Assembly (NCBI GenBank): GCA_950295325.1
Contig: OX485805.1
Location: 1,734,501-1,798,500, forward strand
DNA from: Polytrichum commune
Taxonomy: Eukaryota > Streptophyta > Polytrichopsida > Polytrichales > Polytrichaceae
Reading direction: 5' to 3'
Length of the DNA: 64,000 nt
The notes beneath the pieces are model-generated. The model did not search any database. It was not told the origin of the DNA and was given only the letters and a program-made list of their open reading frames with translations. This document shows positions 42,700 through 54,830 of this stretch, one piece after another. Numbering within the stretch: the first letter of the stretch is position 1; each line of letters begins with the position of its first letter. Made by a program: the position numbers and the translations under genes.

Positions 42700-44190
42700 T
42701 GTGGACACCAGATCCTACAGTCACGAAGACTCATCCAAACAGCAATGCCCGAACATAATCGGATCCCACTGCTTGGCCATACTGGAAACCTAACGCAAAG
42801 ACATATACCGTAGGTTCATAGCTGGTTCGACACATGTTAGCCGAATAATTAATTAAAGTTCAAAAAGTAGGTTCGGCACCTAAAAATAGTATATTCATAT
42901 ATTCGGTAATTTTCTCTTTAATTTTTAAAATTTCAGCTTAAATTCATTTTTAATTTCCTATTTAAGCTTATATCTTGTACATCTCTCTTGCATTAAATGA
43001 CTAGTAAGATGTGAGTGAAGAGTTGAGAATGCTCTGTGCTTTATGCAAGTAGAGTGGAGTTGTGTTCAACAATGCATTTGGGATATGTAAACTTTGAGGT
43101 GAAGCACCAAGTTAGACTTCATTTTTATAACACGCATTACTTTTGCATAGAGTCTTCAAATGACATAAAATTTGTTGGAGGTGAAAGATTACTTGATTTC
43201 TAAACTTTTCATAGACCAAAAAAATTCCAAAAAAGTTGATCTTCTATGCACAAATGAGCTCCGAAAAACTGTTATGAACGCATTTTAATTTTTTGATCTT
43301 TACACGGCTGCAATGTTTTGTCCATATCTTTTGCATAAAGACTTATTTTGACACAAAACTTGTTGGAGGTGGAAGAAGGATTGATTTCTCAACTTTTGTT
43401 AGTTGGAAAAATTTCTATAAAACTTCATCTTCTATGCTCAATTGGACTCCAAAAATTTGTGTACAACACATTTGAAAAGCCTCACCTAGAGTCTTGCTAC
43501 TTCTTAACCCATATTCTTTGTGGACTAATGTAAGTGAGCTTGATTACAAAAGGAGCACCTTCTCTGTTTCAAAATTCACATATGCTTCCACTGTAAGTAA
43601 AAATCTAGTGAGAAGTAAAAATTTCTTACTTTTCGGCAATTTTGAAAAATAATTTTATATTCGGCAAAAAATGCCAATAATATTCCAAAATTTTCGGCAT
43701 TTATTTTTAAAATTATTTTGTGTTGAACCAGCTATGAACCTACGGTATCAGCTACGTAGAACCTCGGTTGTAATTTGGCAACGACACGGAAAACATCAGA
43801 AAGTATTGAGAAAGAAAGCCGAGACAGCAATGCTTAGTTCTGATCCCTTTTTATTGATGTAAGTAGTCATGACAATACTAATCCACAACTAAATTGTCAT
43901 CCCCCACCACAATCGGGTGCCCACTGCCTGATCAAATTGGATAACACAAAAACCCAAGACAATTACATTTTGAGCTAGCTACTTAAGAACCTCAATTGTG
44001 ATTTAGCCATGATATGAATAACATCGGCCAAACATCGAGAAAGCAAGCTGAGACACCAATGCCTTCATCTGATCCCGCTCAATTGATCCGGAAAAAAAAA
44101 TACATATACATATGTATAACAGAATACATTTCCTGGCCACAACCGGATCCCACTGCATGCTCGAATTGAAACCCTAACACAAACAAGCAC
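42700..44190 (+). repeat. Tandem repeat of about 220 bp, three units, split by a transposon
   Basis: Units end near 42800, 43970 and 44190. Shared phrases: agaacctc(g/a)attgt, gagaaag(a/c)aagc, gagacaccaatgc, tctgatccc, cc(a/g)catcggatcccactgc, and aaccctaac(g/a)caaa. The first unit boundary holds the 938-bp element 42808-43745. Without it the units are directly adjacent. Confidence 0.75.
42808..43745. mobile_element. DNA transposon with 28-bp inverted ends, TA target
   Basis: Begins CCGTAGGTTCATAGCTGGTT and ends with its reverse complement, flanked by TA on both sides (42806-42807 and 43746-43747). The inverted match is about 28 bp with one mismatch; further inside both ends hold ttcggca motifs. 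A TA target fits the Tc1/mariner group. Inside it is AT-rich with no transposase I can recognise. It interrupts a tandem repeat, which gives independent support for insertion. Confidence 0.8.
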
Positions 44191-44334
44191 GAAGAATCAG
44201 ATCATCCGTGTGGGTTTCTTTTTTCTTACATTTTGGCCATTTTACCTTTTCAGCTGTGTACTCCATCCCATTGCTCCTCGCCAAGATGCTCACGCTTCTG
44301 CCGAGTGGGGAACACCCTTCCAGGAGAAAGGAAT

Positions 44335-44558
44335 AGATAGATAGATAGATAGAAACTCCAGTCCCTTTGAAGGGGCCAGCGTGAATAAAGTGTTCGTTCG
44401 TAATGTCAATGACCCGATGCCCACCAGACAAGGGGACATTGGGGCAATACTACTCTCCCCTTTCGAGGATGGGCACTATAGTGACACACCATACTAGTTC
44501 CTAGCTAGCCACTAGTGCCTTGAAGATACCGGACATGGTATCCCCCCAACGGGCTTTG
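44335..44558 (-). mobile_element. SINE, 5'-truncated copy
   Basis: Reverse complement of the 3' part of the SINE at 37297-37674, from the caaagccc region to the tail. The tail is an ATCT microsatellite instead of ATC. A perfect 13-bp target duplication, aggagaaaggaat, lies at 44322-44334 and 44559-44571. The pol III promoter is missing, so the copy is dead on arrival. Confidence 0.9.
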
Positions 44559-44571
44559 AGGAGAAAGGAAT

Positions 44572-45044
44572 ACATGACATGAGTTGATGACTTGAAGCAT
44601 GTGATAAAAAACTTCCTCTCCTCGAAAACTTTGTCGAGGAGGAGGGTAACCCTAACCCTAACCCTCTGGGGCGACGTGGCCGCCTCAGAGGGCGGCATTT
44701 CGGGAAAGGCCTATAGGCCCTCCTCCTCGAATACATACTCATACAATCCATGAGACATGTTATTGTAAATCCCAACTTGACCTATGCAATGCTAGCTTGG
44801 CCCGTTCATTATAATATGACAAGCTACAAAACTAGCTTTTGATAGTTTGACACCACTATTTAAACATGGTACTTCAAGCATTAAGAAAACTTGGGTGACT
44901 TTATGTATAGATTCTCAAACTCATATTTTAGCCAACTTGTTGAGAGTTTGATGTCAAGACTTTACACGCAACTTATTGGACCAAAAACTTTGAAAGCCTC
45001 AACAATAAATTTATGGTACAAGCAGCTCTTATTCGGTTTAAAAA
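44572..45044. other. Intergenic DNA
   Basis: No gene. At 44648-44662 there are three CCCTAA-type units in a row, a short telomere-like stretch, followed by a GC-rich phrase that is partly shared with 7331-7352. Confidence 0.4.
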
Positions 45045-45235
45045 GAATATATAGGACACCTATATTTGAATGGTACGTGATTTGATGTGGCTCCAAGAAT
45101 GGGTACCAAAAAGACACGTGCTTAAAATAAAATCAAACCACGTGCTCAAAATATGATAACCATTCCAACTCAATTCTCAATGCAATTTTTTTTGGGGGGG
45201 GGGGGGGGAGAAGTGGGGAGGGTTAAATGACCAAT
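45045..45235 (+). repeat. R3 repeat, single copy
   Basis: Same order as 19225-19385: acacctatatttgaatggtac, gtggctccaag, accaaaaagacacgtgc, accacgtgctcaaaatat, then a run of about 16 G where that copy has gggggaga. Confidence 0.7.
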
Positions 45236-45875
45236 TTCATCTTGATAATGAATAAGATATTTATAAGAACTCCAAAAATCGTGAGGAAAGCAGCTACAAC
45301 CAATCTTTTGTTCCTCCAAAGTGCTTTCCCATTACCAGGTCGTTGTGTGTGCCATCCACTTCATTAGTTTCGGCTTCCGACCTACCGATAACCCTAACAG
45401 AACAAGCAGGAGCATTCCTTCACCGGAGAAGTTTGGAGCCACCCCCAAGCAAGACCCAAAACTTCTCCATCTTGTCTGGAGAGGTGGCTACATTGGTTGG
45501 TGACATGGTGAGTTGACAAAACAGACAAACCCTAGGTTTGAACACACACTGGATAAATGTTATTTCAGCGAATGACCTTTGACAATCTTTTGTCCAGGTG
45601 CTTGTCTAAACCGAGCCTAATCAAGAAGTGGGCAAAGTTGGAAAAATAACCATTTAAGACCCATCTACCTTATTGAGATAATCATTTTACCACAGGAGTT
45701 GCTCTCATGGAACTTGGAAGGTCGGCCAGGAGACTTCCCATGAGATGTATCCTGTCCTGTCCTGAGCCCAAACGCTGTTAGGGTTAGGGAGCGAGAACAG
45801 CAATTCCTTCCTTCCTCGCAAGCGTTCGTCGAGATTTTGGCAGCGAGAGGAAGCTAGGATTTGTACACGACAATC
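45236..45875 (+). promoter_or_regulatory. Upstream region of the RBMX2-like gene
   Basis: No other gene recognised. The last about 100 bases are GC-richer and look like a plant 5' leader, with gttagggttaggg at 45777-45789 (a telo-box-like motif often seen near starts of plant genes for RNA and translation factors). Confidence 0.35.
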
Positions 45876-47195
45876 ATGAATCCGTTGACACAAGTAAAGA
45901 ACACACAGAAAATCACAGCGCGGGAGCATGCTATCGGCATCTCGGAGGAAGGCTCCTGGCATGCCAAGTATAAAAACTCTGCTTACATCTATGTCGGTGG
46001 CCTGCCGTTCGATCTCACCGAAGGAGACGTTCTCGCCATCTTTGCACAGTTCGTCTTCTCCCCCTCTACTGTTGTCATCCTTCGAATTTTTTCTTAAGCT
46101 TCTTGCATCGCTAGTTCCAACTGATGAAGTTCATCAGGAAGGGTGTCGTGGAAGTGGCTTCTTGTCTGCTCCTCTTGGTTGCTTTAGGTAGCTCTAAGAT
46201 TTCTGGATTAGCAATTTCTCTTTGCTCTTATTTTTTATTTGTGTGTATGGAATGCCTATTTATCTATAAGTGTTGTCCGAAACAATGTGCTTATAAGGAT
46301 TTTACCTTCTGAATGTAGGTATGGGGAGATCGTGGATGTGAACCTGGTGAGGGATCAGGCTACTGGAAAACCTAAGGGTTTTGCATTCTTAGCGTACGAA
46401 GATCAACGCAGTACTGTGCTCGCTGTTGGTGAGCTTTGTTCTTGTCTAATTCTTATCAGGAATGAAATATTTTTAGGGTTTAAGCCTCATCCGTTAGTAC
46501 CATATATTTTATTATTTCTGACTGAATTTTAATGGGCTGCAGACAATCTGAATGGAGCTCGAGTAGTAGGCCGTATCATCAAAGTCGATCATGTGGGTGA
46601 TTACAAAAGAAAGCTAGAAGAGGACGAGGAAGAGAAGCAGAAGAAGCGTGAGGAGCGAGGAGTGTGCTACGCTTTCCAGCGTGGGGAATGTAAACGTGGA
46701 GACGCCTGTAAATTTTCTCATGATGAACAGGTTTGGGTCAATCTAAACCGCCTCCTATTTTGTCTGCAGATGGTTTGATATCTCATCATTGGGAATTTGA
46801 GGGCAATTATGGCACTTGTTAGCTTGTATTTTTAGAAATGCACTAATCTTTACAATGTTTTTGTGCACTAGTGCTGGGAATTGTCGTGATGACCATGTAG
46901 GACATCTTTCATACTTATTTGATGTTCCCTATGATGGCAGAGAAATGCCAATACTGGTTGGGGAGGAGAAGGTAAAGGAGAAGGTAAAGCTACCTGGGGC
47001 CATGACAAATTTGATGGTTCTATGAAAGATGCTGGCAGGAGGATAAGCATGGTTTCCACAAAGGGGAGGGACAATGGCATTCCTGAACGGAAGGATTTTG
47101 GTAGAGAACCAACAAGGAGTAGGGACACTGGCAATTCTAGACGGAAGGATTTTGGTAGAGAAGATAGACATGCACGGTATGATGAGAGATTTTGA
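45876..47195 (+). CDS. RBMX2-like splicing factor (RRM plus CCCH zinc finger), complete
   Basis: Four exons: 45876-46048, 46319-46428, 46543-46730 and 46941-47195, coding for 241 residues and ending TGA. All introns are GT-AG, and the frame is kept through every junction. The start MNPLTQVKNTQKI is the family start. The RRM spans about residues 36-113, with RNP2 AYIYVGGLP and RNP1 KGFAFLAY. A CCCH finger follows with Cys136, Cys144, Cys150 and His154 (C-x7-C-x5-C-x3-H), preceded by a charged EEDEEEKQKKREE stretch. After it comes RNANTGWGGEG and a basic tail with two RRKDFGRE-type repeats. RBMX2/Ist3-like proteins sit in the activated spliceosome and help hold pre-mRNA (RES complex in yeast). 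No damage is visible. Confidence 0.93.
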
Positions 47196-48696
47196 CTGTT
47201 GCAAGTTTCCCTTTCACTTGCCAGTGTATGCTATAGCCAGTTTAGATCAATGACAGGATTACGTTTCAAAAAAGAAGGAATCCTGCAGCTGTCTTACAAA
47301 ATGTAGTTTGTACAGCATTAGAGGCACTTTTATAGAGGACGTGGCAGTGTATAGGTCGTAGTGACAACAATTTACAAAAACGTTGCTGTATTTTAGAACC
47401 TTGAAGAAATTTGGCTATCATGAAACATATGGCTTGTTTTAGCCATTTTTGTACACTAAATAGGTCATGCAGGGTGTGAGCACTGGTCATTCTACTTGAT
47501 TGCACTTGTCTTCCTGAATATGCGTTTGTTAGTATTTATATATTTTCCTCTCTAGGTGCATTGAAGGGTCGTTTTCTTCTTTTGAGGAAGTTGTGTGTCT
47601 ATTATGAAAAACACAGGACTGCATACAAGCAGAATAGAGGTGGGAACGCTAAGTTTACTGGATGAGTTGATTTGTGAGCATGCTGACCATCAATTCCATC
47701 ATGTGGTCTCCTTGTGCAAGATGCTTATCATCTTCCAATATTGCGCCAAACAACAGATAAAATATCTGTTATGTAGATATTATCCTTTTCATTTTCCAGC
47801 AGCCTTGGTTTTGCCACCTTCTCCAAGTTGTGCATATTAAATAATCTGCCTCTCACCGACACCTGAAATCTCGTAGGGCCTCAGAATGTTGTGCCAAAGA
47901 CTATCATTGGTATGTACCTCAACTTGCAACTTGGTGACGAAGCTTATCCCTGGATTATACCTAACTTTGGTGGAAGGCACCAAACGTGGTGTTAGAAATC
48001 AACAAGGTTCTCTGTCCTCTTGGTGCTTCTCTCCATCTCTGCAAGTCACTCTGGAATGTATGATAGGTAACTATTGCAATCACTGGAAATTACGATGGTT
48101 GTCTTTCATAATGGAAGCGTGAAAAGCATTAGATGATGGACATCATGGTCATTGGAAGAGCAGCCACACATACAGTTCATTGCATTCCCCAACTTATAAT
48201 TCAATTGAACATGCAACAAGCAACTCTACAATGTAGACCAACCCGCAAACACAAGATTCACAATCTTGTGCTCATATTTGGTAGCTCTTATCCTTCCCCA
48301 AAACTGAAATTTGGCGTAGATCATCAACTTGAGATGTTCCATTGGCATTTCAGGAAGCCTGATAAAAGTGGAGTTGAACTTCAGGAGCTACTTCATGTCA
48401 AATCTACTGAAGGTACAATATCAGGAGTATTGCAGCAAAAGTAGATGTTTCTTTTTCTTATCCACATGATGTTGAGAAGCAGTCACTCTCAGTCACAGAA
48501 GCAGGCATTTTAAGGAAGATTCTTTTCATCAACAGAAAAGAAAGAAAAATAAAACTGGGTGGTACTCGACATGATGATGGTTGGTTAACCATCCTTGTTC
48601 CATTTCTGTAAATAGAAAATGAAGAGGTGGATGGCGTAGTGCCTATCTAATAGGTAGATCCATAATCGGACTTAGAGCTATGAAGTGTGCTGAACA
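47196..48696. other. 3' flank, no gene recognised
   Basis: No family similarity. At about 47905-47970 one frame reads IGMYLNLQLGDEAYPWIIPN with GG, which looks coding, but stops follow soon and I cannot name it. Confidence 0.35.
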
Positions 48697-48745
48697 AGAA
48701 TGTGGAGAAGTCCGTGAATAAGAATGTGGAGAAGTCCGTGAATAA
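48697..48745 (+). repeat. 24-bp minisatellite, two units
   Basis: Unit of 24 bp starting aagaatgtggagaagtccg, two exact copies and a partial third. In one frame it would encode KNVEKSVN repeats, but no gene is evident. Confidence 0.85.
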
Positions 48746-51285
48746 GAATGAGCACCTGCTGCCTCTTCTTGAAACAAGCACTCTTCTACATACTACACAT
48801 TCGACAACTTGGTGCGGAGATGAATTGGTGTTCAAAATTCATAATTACACTCCTCATAGGCAAGAAAGAGCAAAAAAATAATAACACTGGTTGTGACCTG
48901 TTAAGAACACCTTCCACCCATCACCGCCTGTGGAATGGGTATAGCGGGGCGCGTTCATAAGGCAAGCCCTCTTCCCGGGGATATACGGCCGAAATTGGGG
49001 CTGCAGTTTCCTGCGCTTAGGGTGGAGAGTCCTGTCTCGGTATCGGCGATGAAGGTGCTGGCTGAATTGGAGAACACATATTGAAGGTGCACACTACAGA
49101 ACAGATCCTGTTCAAGTACAATCGTGTAAATCATATCTTCAATTGGTCTCATGATCCTGCTCACGACGTTTCTCGCAACAGCTATGGTGCAAACATCCTC
49201 CCTGCTTGAAGCTTAGCATGATCGCCCTTCCTACATGGGTTTTTGGTTATGGAATAGGGCAAGCATTCTCCAATATTGGTTGACTTCCGCACTGCCTTTA
49301 CTGATTTTCTCATTGACATTGATTTGGTAAGGGAAATGAGGTGTAATTTCTATTGAGATATCACCATCAGAATTACATGGGGGCACCCTAGTACATTGTG
49401 GGCCTTCATTAGTTTTGTGTTGTGCACCTGCAAATCGTTTCACATAGGAATCGATTTGGTGTGCAAAAGTAAGGCTTTTGGTCATGTGGAGGCCCCACAA
49501 ATTGGAAACCGCTGGTTTTGAAGAGGAGTTATGTGAGCCAAGGTAAAAAGATGCGGAGGATGACATTGCTCTTCAAAGACCAATCAAAGACCTATGTAGG
49601 GTCTCCTTGGGGTAGGTTATGGTCACAACTACATTCAACAAACCCATTTTTTCCCAACAAGCCTAGTAGCCATTATTACACCAACGACGAACCCTCATGC
49701 ACCAAGGGCTGCTAACATACCTAAAGTTGAGGCATTCATCTTTGAACCATGTCCATTTAACTGCTCACTAGGGTACCTGTAATGTCGACATGGATAAGAT
49801 CTATATTTTATAGGTGAATGGAGTTAAGGTTTATGTGGTGGTCATAATATTATTTAGCTATTATAAAATGTTGCATTCTAATAATATTTAGTGATAGTGT
49901 TTCACTCAAATGTCATTTTTTTTCAGGTTGATTTTGCTTATTAACAAGCACCCATAAGGTATACTTCTAGCACCTTACATGACATATTCCCGGCCCCACC
50001 CAACTTGGCCACTTAATTGAATAGTGTTATGGCGGTGTGCAATTGATAGCCCTCATAAGAAATTTGACAATTATTGTAGCCAATAATTATCATGTAGATG
50101 AGCATTTATGGATTTTTTTTTATTAATTTTTGGTTTGTTTTTTAAAAAAAAATTGCATTCTCCTTAGAATTTGTTTCTCTTCGCAAGATAAGTAATCCCT
50201 CGCTACTAGACCTCCTAAACAAATGCAAACTCTCTTAATTTGTCGGTTATAGATCCCTCAACCTTAAGTGTTGAGACAATTGGTTATTTGGCATAGATAG
50301 ATGACAAGTTGGAATGAGAAGATATTTTATTATATTTTTGAGTACGGTTAGTACCTCACCTTATTGCAAAAATGATATGTCTAAGACAAATCGTGCAAGT
50401 GTCGCCAAAAGTAGAATAACTAAGGGAATCACACAAGCCCAAATGTTCACAGAAATAAGACACGACACTTGATCAATTGACCAAGAGTTTACCACCTTGG
50501 CTCCATGCCCGCCACCTCGTCATGGTTTCCCCCACAATACCCATCTTTTGTACTTGTTGTACTCCAACCTTTCCACATTCATTTTCTCTTTCGTTTGTCA
50601 CACGTTTGTTATGAGGAAATAGCTTTGACATTTTATTTATTTATTTATTTTTGCTTATTAGGCAAGAATGGTGGAGAACAATAGGGCAACGGCCTCATCA
50701 CCAACAAGTGTTCCATTGTCCATAGATGAAAATATTGAAAACATGCGCACAAAGTTTGTGCACATACAAATTAAGTCCTTGAGGATGAGTACATTAGAGA
50801 AGATAAATTAAATGATTCTATTTTTAATGAGGCCATATTAAGCCCTTACCACATGGGTGACAAGATTTGTGGAAACATAAGGTATATATTATCTCAACTT
50901 TGTGACTACATTGGATATTGCATAGTATTCATATTTGGCATTGAGTCTTGTGAAACAAATAATATGTGTAGAATTACAAAACACACATGAATGAATTATA
51001 AGATGTAGATCTCTTGGGTCTGAAGTTTGGCATTCAACCGATAGGATCACGTCAAATATTTGGAAGTCTCCAAATTGTTGGCAACTTGGGCAAACTTTTG
51101 TTTTTCTCCTATAGTCTAGTATGTAGTCTCAGGGGCCTGGCTAAATCCACTGCCGCCAAAGCTGCCATTTGTCACTTCTTTCTCTTGGGGCATTAGAAGG
51201 ATCTATGTCTAGGTTCATGGCACACAAAATAAAGTCCATTTTGGCAATATTCCTCTTGTTTTTGTTCGCTCCATTACATTCCTTC
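48746..51285. other. Intergenic DNA with a weak small frame
   Basis: ATG at 48935 to TGA at 49084 gives 49 residues (starting MGIAGRVHKASPLPGDIRPK) of protein-like composition but unknown family. No other candidate. The DNA is AT-rich after 49800. Confidence 0.3.
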
Positions 51286-51447
51286 AGTTGGAATTGTTTA
51301 ATTCCAACTTGATGCACTCATCTATCGTTCTAGTTGGAACCATATAATTCCAACTTGATCCAATTGTTCATTCTTCTAGTTGGAATTGTGTAATGCCAAC
51401 TTGATTTATTCATCCATTCTTCTACTTGAAATTGTCTATTTCCAACT
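51286..51447 (+). repeat. Hairpin-forming repeats, array 1 (four units)
   Basis: Units at 51286-51309, 51332-51355, 51378-51401 and 51424-51447. Each is a near-palindrome of the form AGTTGGAATTG then TNTAATTCCAACT, 24 bp long, at a regular spacing of 46 bp. Spacers carry gat-cattcatc-cattctt-like sequence. Stem bases pair even where units differ in part. Confidence 0.85.
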
Positions 51448-51893
51448 AGATTCTCCTTGTTGACTTAAGGTTCAAATTGAAATTTGAGATTCCCACTCAA
51501 ATTATTTTATCCAAAGGTGGACTTTGGTTAAATTATCACGTTCTTCTTTTACACAAGAATAATACAATCATGAATGCACTTGAGACACTAGTATTTGAGA
51601 ACTTTCAAACTTTGTACATTACAAAAGCTTCAAAACTTAAAAAGAATATTGTGATTGCTATGAGCTTGAACCACCAACATAGGAGAGAAATAATAAGATG
51701 ATCATCTCTCCTCCATTGAGCTCTCTTGTATCCAAAGACACTCCTACTCTTATCCATCTTTACCATTGTATCTAAGAGATGTTTTTAGAAGTATCAAGTC
51801 TTTCTAAATGTAGATTGAAGCTTCCTTACTTGTATACAAAGATCATTTCATTGTAGGATCCTTTCTTATCTTTTGGCTCAATCACAACCCTTT
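51448..51893. other. Spacer between the two hairpin arrays
   Basis: No gene or further palindrome seen. Confidence 0.35.
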
Positions 51894-52145
51894 AGTTGGA
51901 ACCATCTAATTCCAACTGGATTCATTCATCCAGTCTTCTAGTTGGAACTGTCTAATTCCAACTAGATTCATTTATTCATTGAGAGTTGTCTAGCTCCAAT
52001 GAATAGCATCCATGCGATGGTAGTTGTCTAACTCCAACTCATGTCTTCTAGTTGGAGTTGTCTAACTCTAACATAATGGTCTTCGATTGGGAGTTGTCTG
52101 ACTCCCGTGCACAATTTCTTCATGGGTTGTCTAGCCCTTGTGCAT
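51894..52145 (+). repeat. Hairpin-forming repeats, array 2 (about eight units, drifting)
   Basis: Units at 51894-51917 and 51940-51963 match array 1. Later units keep a gttgtct(a/g) loop while the stems change: gagttgtctagctcc (about 51980), agttgtctaactccaact (about 52022), agttggagttgtctaactct, gggagttgtctgactccc and gggttgtctagccc (to about 52136). The stems change on both sides together, so pairing is kept. Confidence 0.8.
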
Positions 52146-53393
52146 CATTCTTTTTTGGGTTATGTGACCATTGTGCCCATATGTGTTGCTGAAGGTTTTT
52201 TTTTGTTTTTGTTTTCTTCCCCTGTTTGGTTTTACTATGGCCTTGCTATCCCCACTGCTAATTAATCAACGTTCTAGTGAGTGTTCTATGTAGGGCTATG
52301 TTGAGACCCCCTTCCATGTTTCCTTGCAAAATTGTAAAAACTGTCCTCCATGACCTCCTCCCACAACCTAAGGAACTACATAGATGTTTGCATCTCAATG
52401 TTTGCAAATCAAGATCAAATCAATGCTTGTTGCTTCAACATAAACCGCAAGTATTTCAAAGTTTCAGCGAAATTTTCAACACATTTGGCTCCCCCCCCCA
52501 AAAAAAAAGAAAAGAAAAAAGAAAAGAAGAAGAAGCTCCGACTTACTCAACAACCTAACACATTGCATTTTCAAAGGAACTTCAACGTAGTTTGAGATTG
52601 GCTACCCAACAATGATTAGGGTGATGGCCATAACATCACTCAACATGCAACTCTTGTTCCGTGGGGCTTCATAATACAATAGTGGGATGCTTGAAAAGTT
52701 GTGCAGGGAGACTCAAACTTAGACTTAGCTCCTAGCATCCCATTGTTATATTACGAGGGTCCATGTTGCTAAAGTAATGTTATGGTTGTCTCTTGGATGA
52801 TGAAATGATAATTTAAAATTAAATCAAAATTATAAATCAAGACCAACCCTGGCAAACCGAACCCCAACTCCAAACCCAAACAAACAAAACAAGTGGCATG
52901 TTCACACGGACATCACCAACCTCGCTCCACATGACGCAATCTGAACGCACAACAAGGGCTGATGACACCTGGCACCATCCGATGGCATCTCCGGCTGTAA
53001 TAGTGTGAAAAGTGGTGGGCCAACATCTGTTTGTCAACCTAGTCCCAGCAACTCCACGGCTGGGACCGGATGGAAACGTTGGTGTGATCGGGGCATGATC
53101 CTGAAGCGCATCACACTCTGCGTCCGAATGCCACCATCGCCATTCCCTCGTCTTCAGGGGCCATTTCCATCATCCAGATTTGACACAGCCATGCTGAAAG
53201 GACGGCCACCGCCACTCCCACATCATTTTACATAATACCAGCAGAAAGTTGCAGAATCATGATCTATTTTCACGTCGAACCCCATCCACGCTTGTCCGAG
53301 GATACCCAAAACAGGGTTTGATCATCAAAAGCAAAGCCGGAGGCCAGGGAATCAGGCAGCAGGTGAACTACCGCGTGCTTGTGGCACTAATTC
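52146..53393. other. Intergenic DNA, no gene recognised
   Basis: A purine run at about 52500-52535 (A and G only) follows a C run. Open frames at 52277-52595 and 53005-53235 have no family features. Confidence 0.35.
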
Positions 53394-54830
53394 ATTTGAG
53401 CTTCTTGTTACTCGATGCTGACGCTATTGGCATCGAGTCAATTGTCTGTGGGCTTATTAGGGTTTGGTCTTCAACGTGGAACCTATAGGAGCTATTCGAT
53501 CTTTTCGATGTTTTGAGAATTGCGTGAGGAATTGAGCGGGGGAAAATTTCAGCGGCAGCCTATTTGAGCTTGTTGTTGCTGTAGACTGAAGTGATTTGAC
53601 ATCAATTCGGTCGTCTGCGATATTTTTTTAGGGTTTAGTGTTTCGGGAAGCTTGAGATTGAGCTTGTTGAGGGTTAGTTGGTTTTGAGGATGAGCTGTGG
53701 TTGGCTGCTTCCTTAGGTCACTCCTCGCGGCGAAAAGACTTGGCAGTTGAGCTGTCATTCTAAATTTTCTAGGTCTTGGAAGCCATCTTTCTGGTCAGCA
53801 TTGGTAGAGCTCCTTAGATATTTGCGGCGAGTTGTGAATGAGAGGCTACAGAAGGAGCAGGGTCTTGAATTGGAGCTAGCCATAGACATAAGCTGATCCT
53901 GCCATACTTGTGACATGTTGATAGCAGTGGCTCAGTGGCATTGACAATCAATTTTGGCAGCTGTGAGGTTGATTTATCAAAAGAATTATGAGGTTCTTGG
54001 AGATTGATTACTTTTTCTTCTTTTGTGAAATAAAATGGTATACTGTGAAATTAGGGTAGACAGGTGGATTGGAGCTTACGATGAATTACAGGGTTTTGTG
54101 GGAGCAGGGGTGACAGCAGGTGAATATGTCAGTAGTAGTGCCTTTGAACTTGGTGTTGGATGTTGACGCGATTGGCGTCATTTACGTGTGTAGAAACTGA
54201 TAGGGTTGGGCTCTGTGGTACTGTTGACTGCAACTGGAATCTCGGGTTGAATTTGTGGGGTATAGAGTTAGGGGCTGAGTTCGTTGTAGCGGAGGAGCTA
54301 CCGTAAGGTGCTTCCTGGATCAGCATTTCTTATGCCGAACTTGTAATGTCCACGTGGAATTTGAGTGGGTCTCAACCCATTTTAGATTGCCATGTGACAG
54401 AGTTTCAAGAAATTATATATTAAAAGCTGATCTATGGTAAGGTCGCTTCCTTGGTAGCGTTGTGATTGAGTTCTTCCACTCAGGTCAAAGACGTGGCAGA
54501 CAAGCTGCCATCCCTTGCGGGTCTTGAATACACCTTCCTGGTCAGCGTCGTTACAGCTGTCTGGCTCTTTGTAGCCTCTTGTAATCAAGAGGGCTGAACA
54601 CAGGGCACAAGGGTGGAGTCTTCATTTGGAGCTAGTATTGGCCACAAATTGATATCCTGCCATATTTTTGACTTGGTCAAGGTGCTGGTCCAGTAGAGGT
54701 GAAGATCATCAACTCTGCCAGCTAGCAGGGTTGTTGATTGCAATTCACATTAGGTTCTCCGTGACCTATTTGTCTCATTTTGCTTTAGAAATTTTGCTGT
54801 CAAATGGGCATGTTTTAGAATTAGGGTGCA
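53394..54830 (+). repeat. Diverged tandem duplication, offset about 745 bp
   Basis: 53394-54050 matches 54140-54830 in order: gatgctgacgctattggc / gatgttgacgcgattggc, then ctgcttcctta / gtcgcttccttgg, then agacttggcag / agacgtggcag, then ggtcttggaagccatctttctggtcagc / ggtcttgaatacaccttcctggtcagc, then ttggagctag, then gatcctgccatac / tatcctgccatat. A third partial copy of the start lies at about 53563. No frame is kept, so it seems non-coding. It lies 0.5 kb before the rhomboid-like gene. Confidence 0.75.

Noticed and set aside
44648-44662. Telomere remnant
   Set aside because: Only about three CCCTAA units, and the plant type would be CCCTAAA. Too short to be more than chance or a repeat part.
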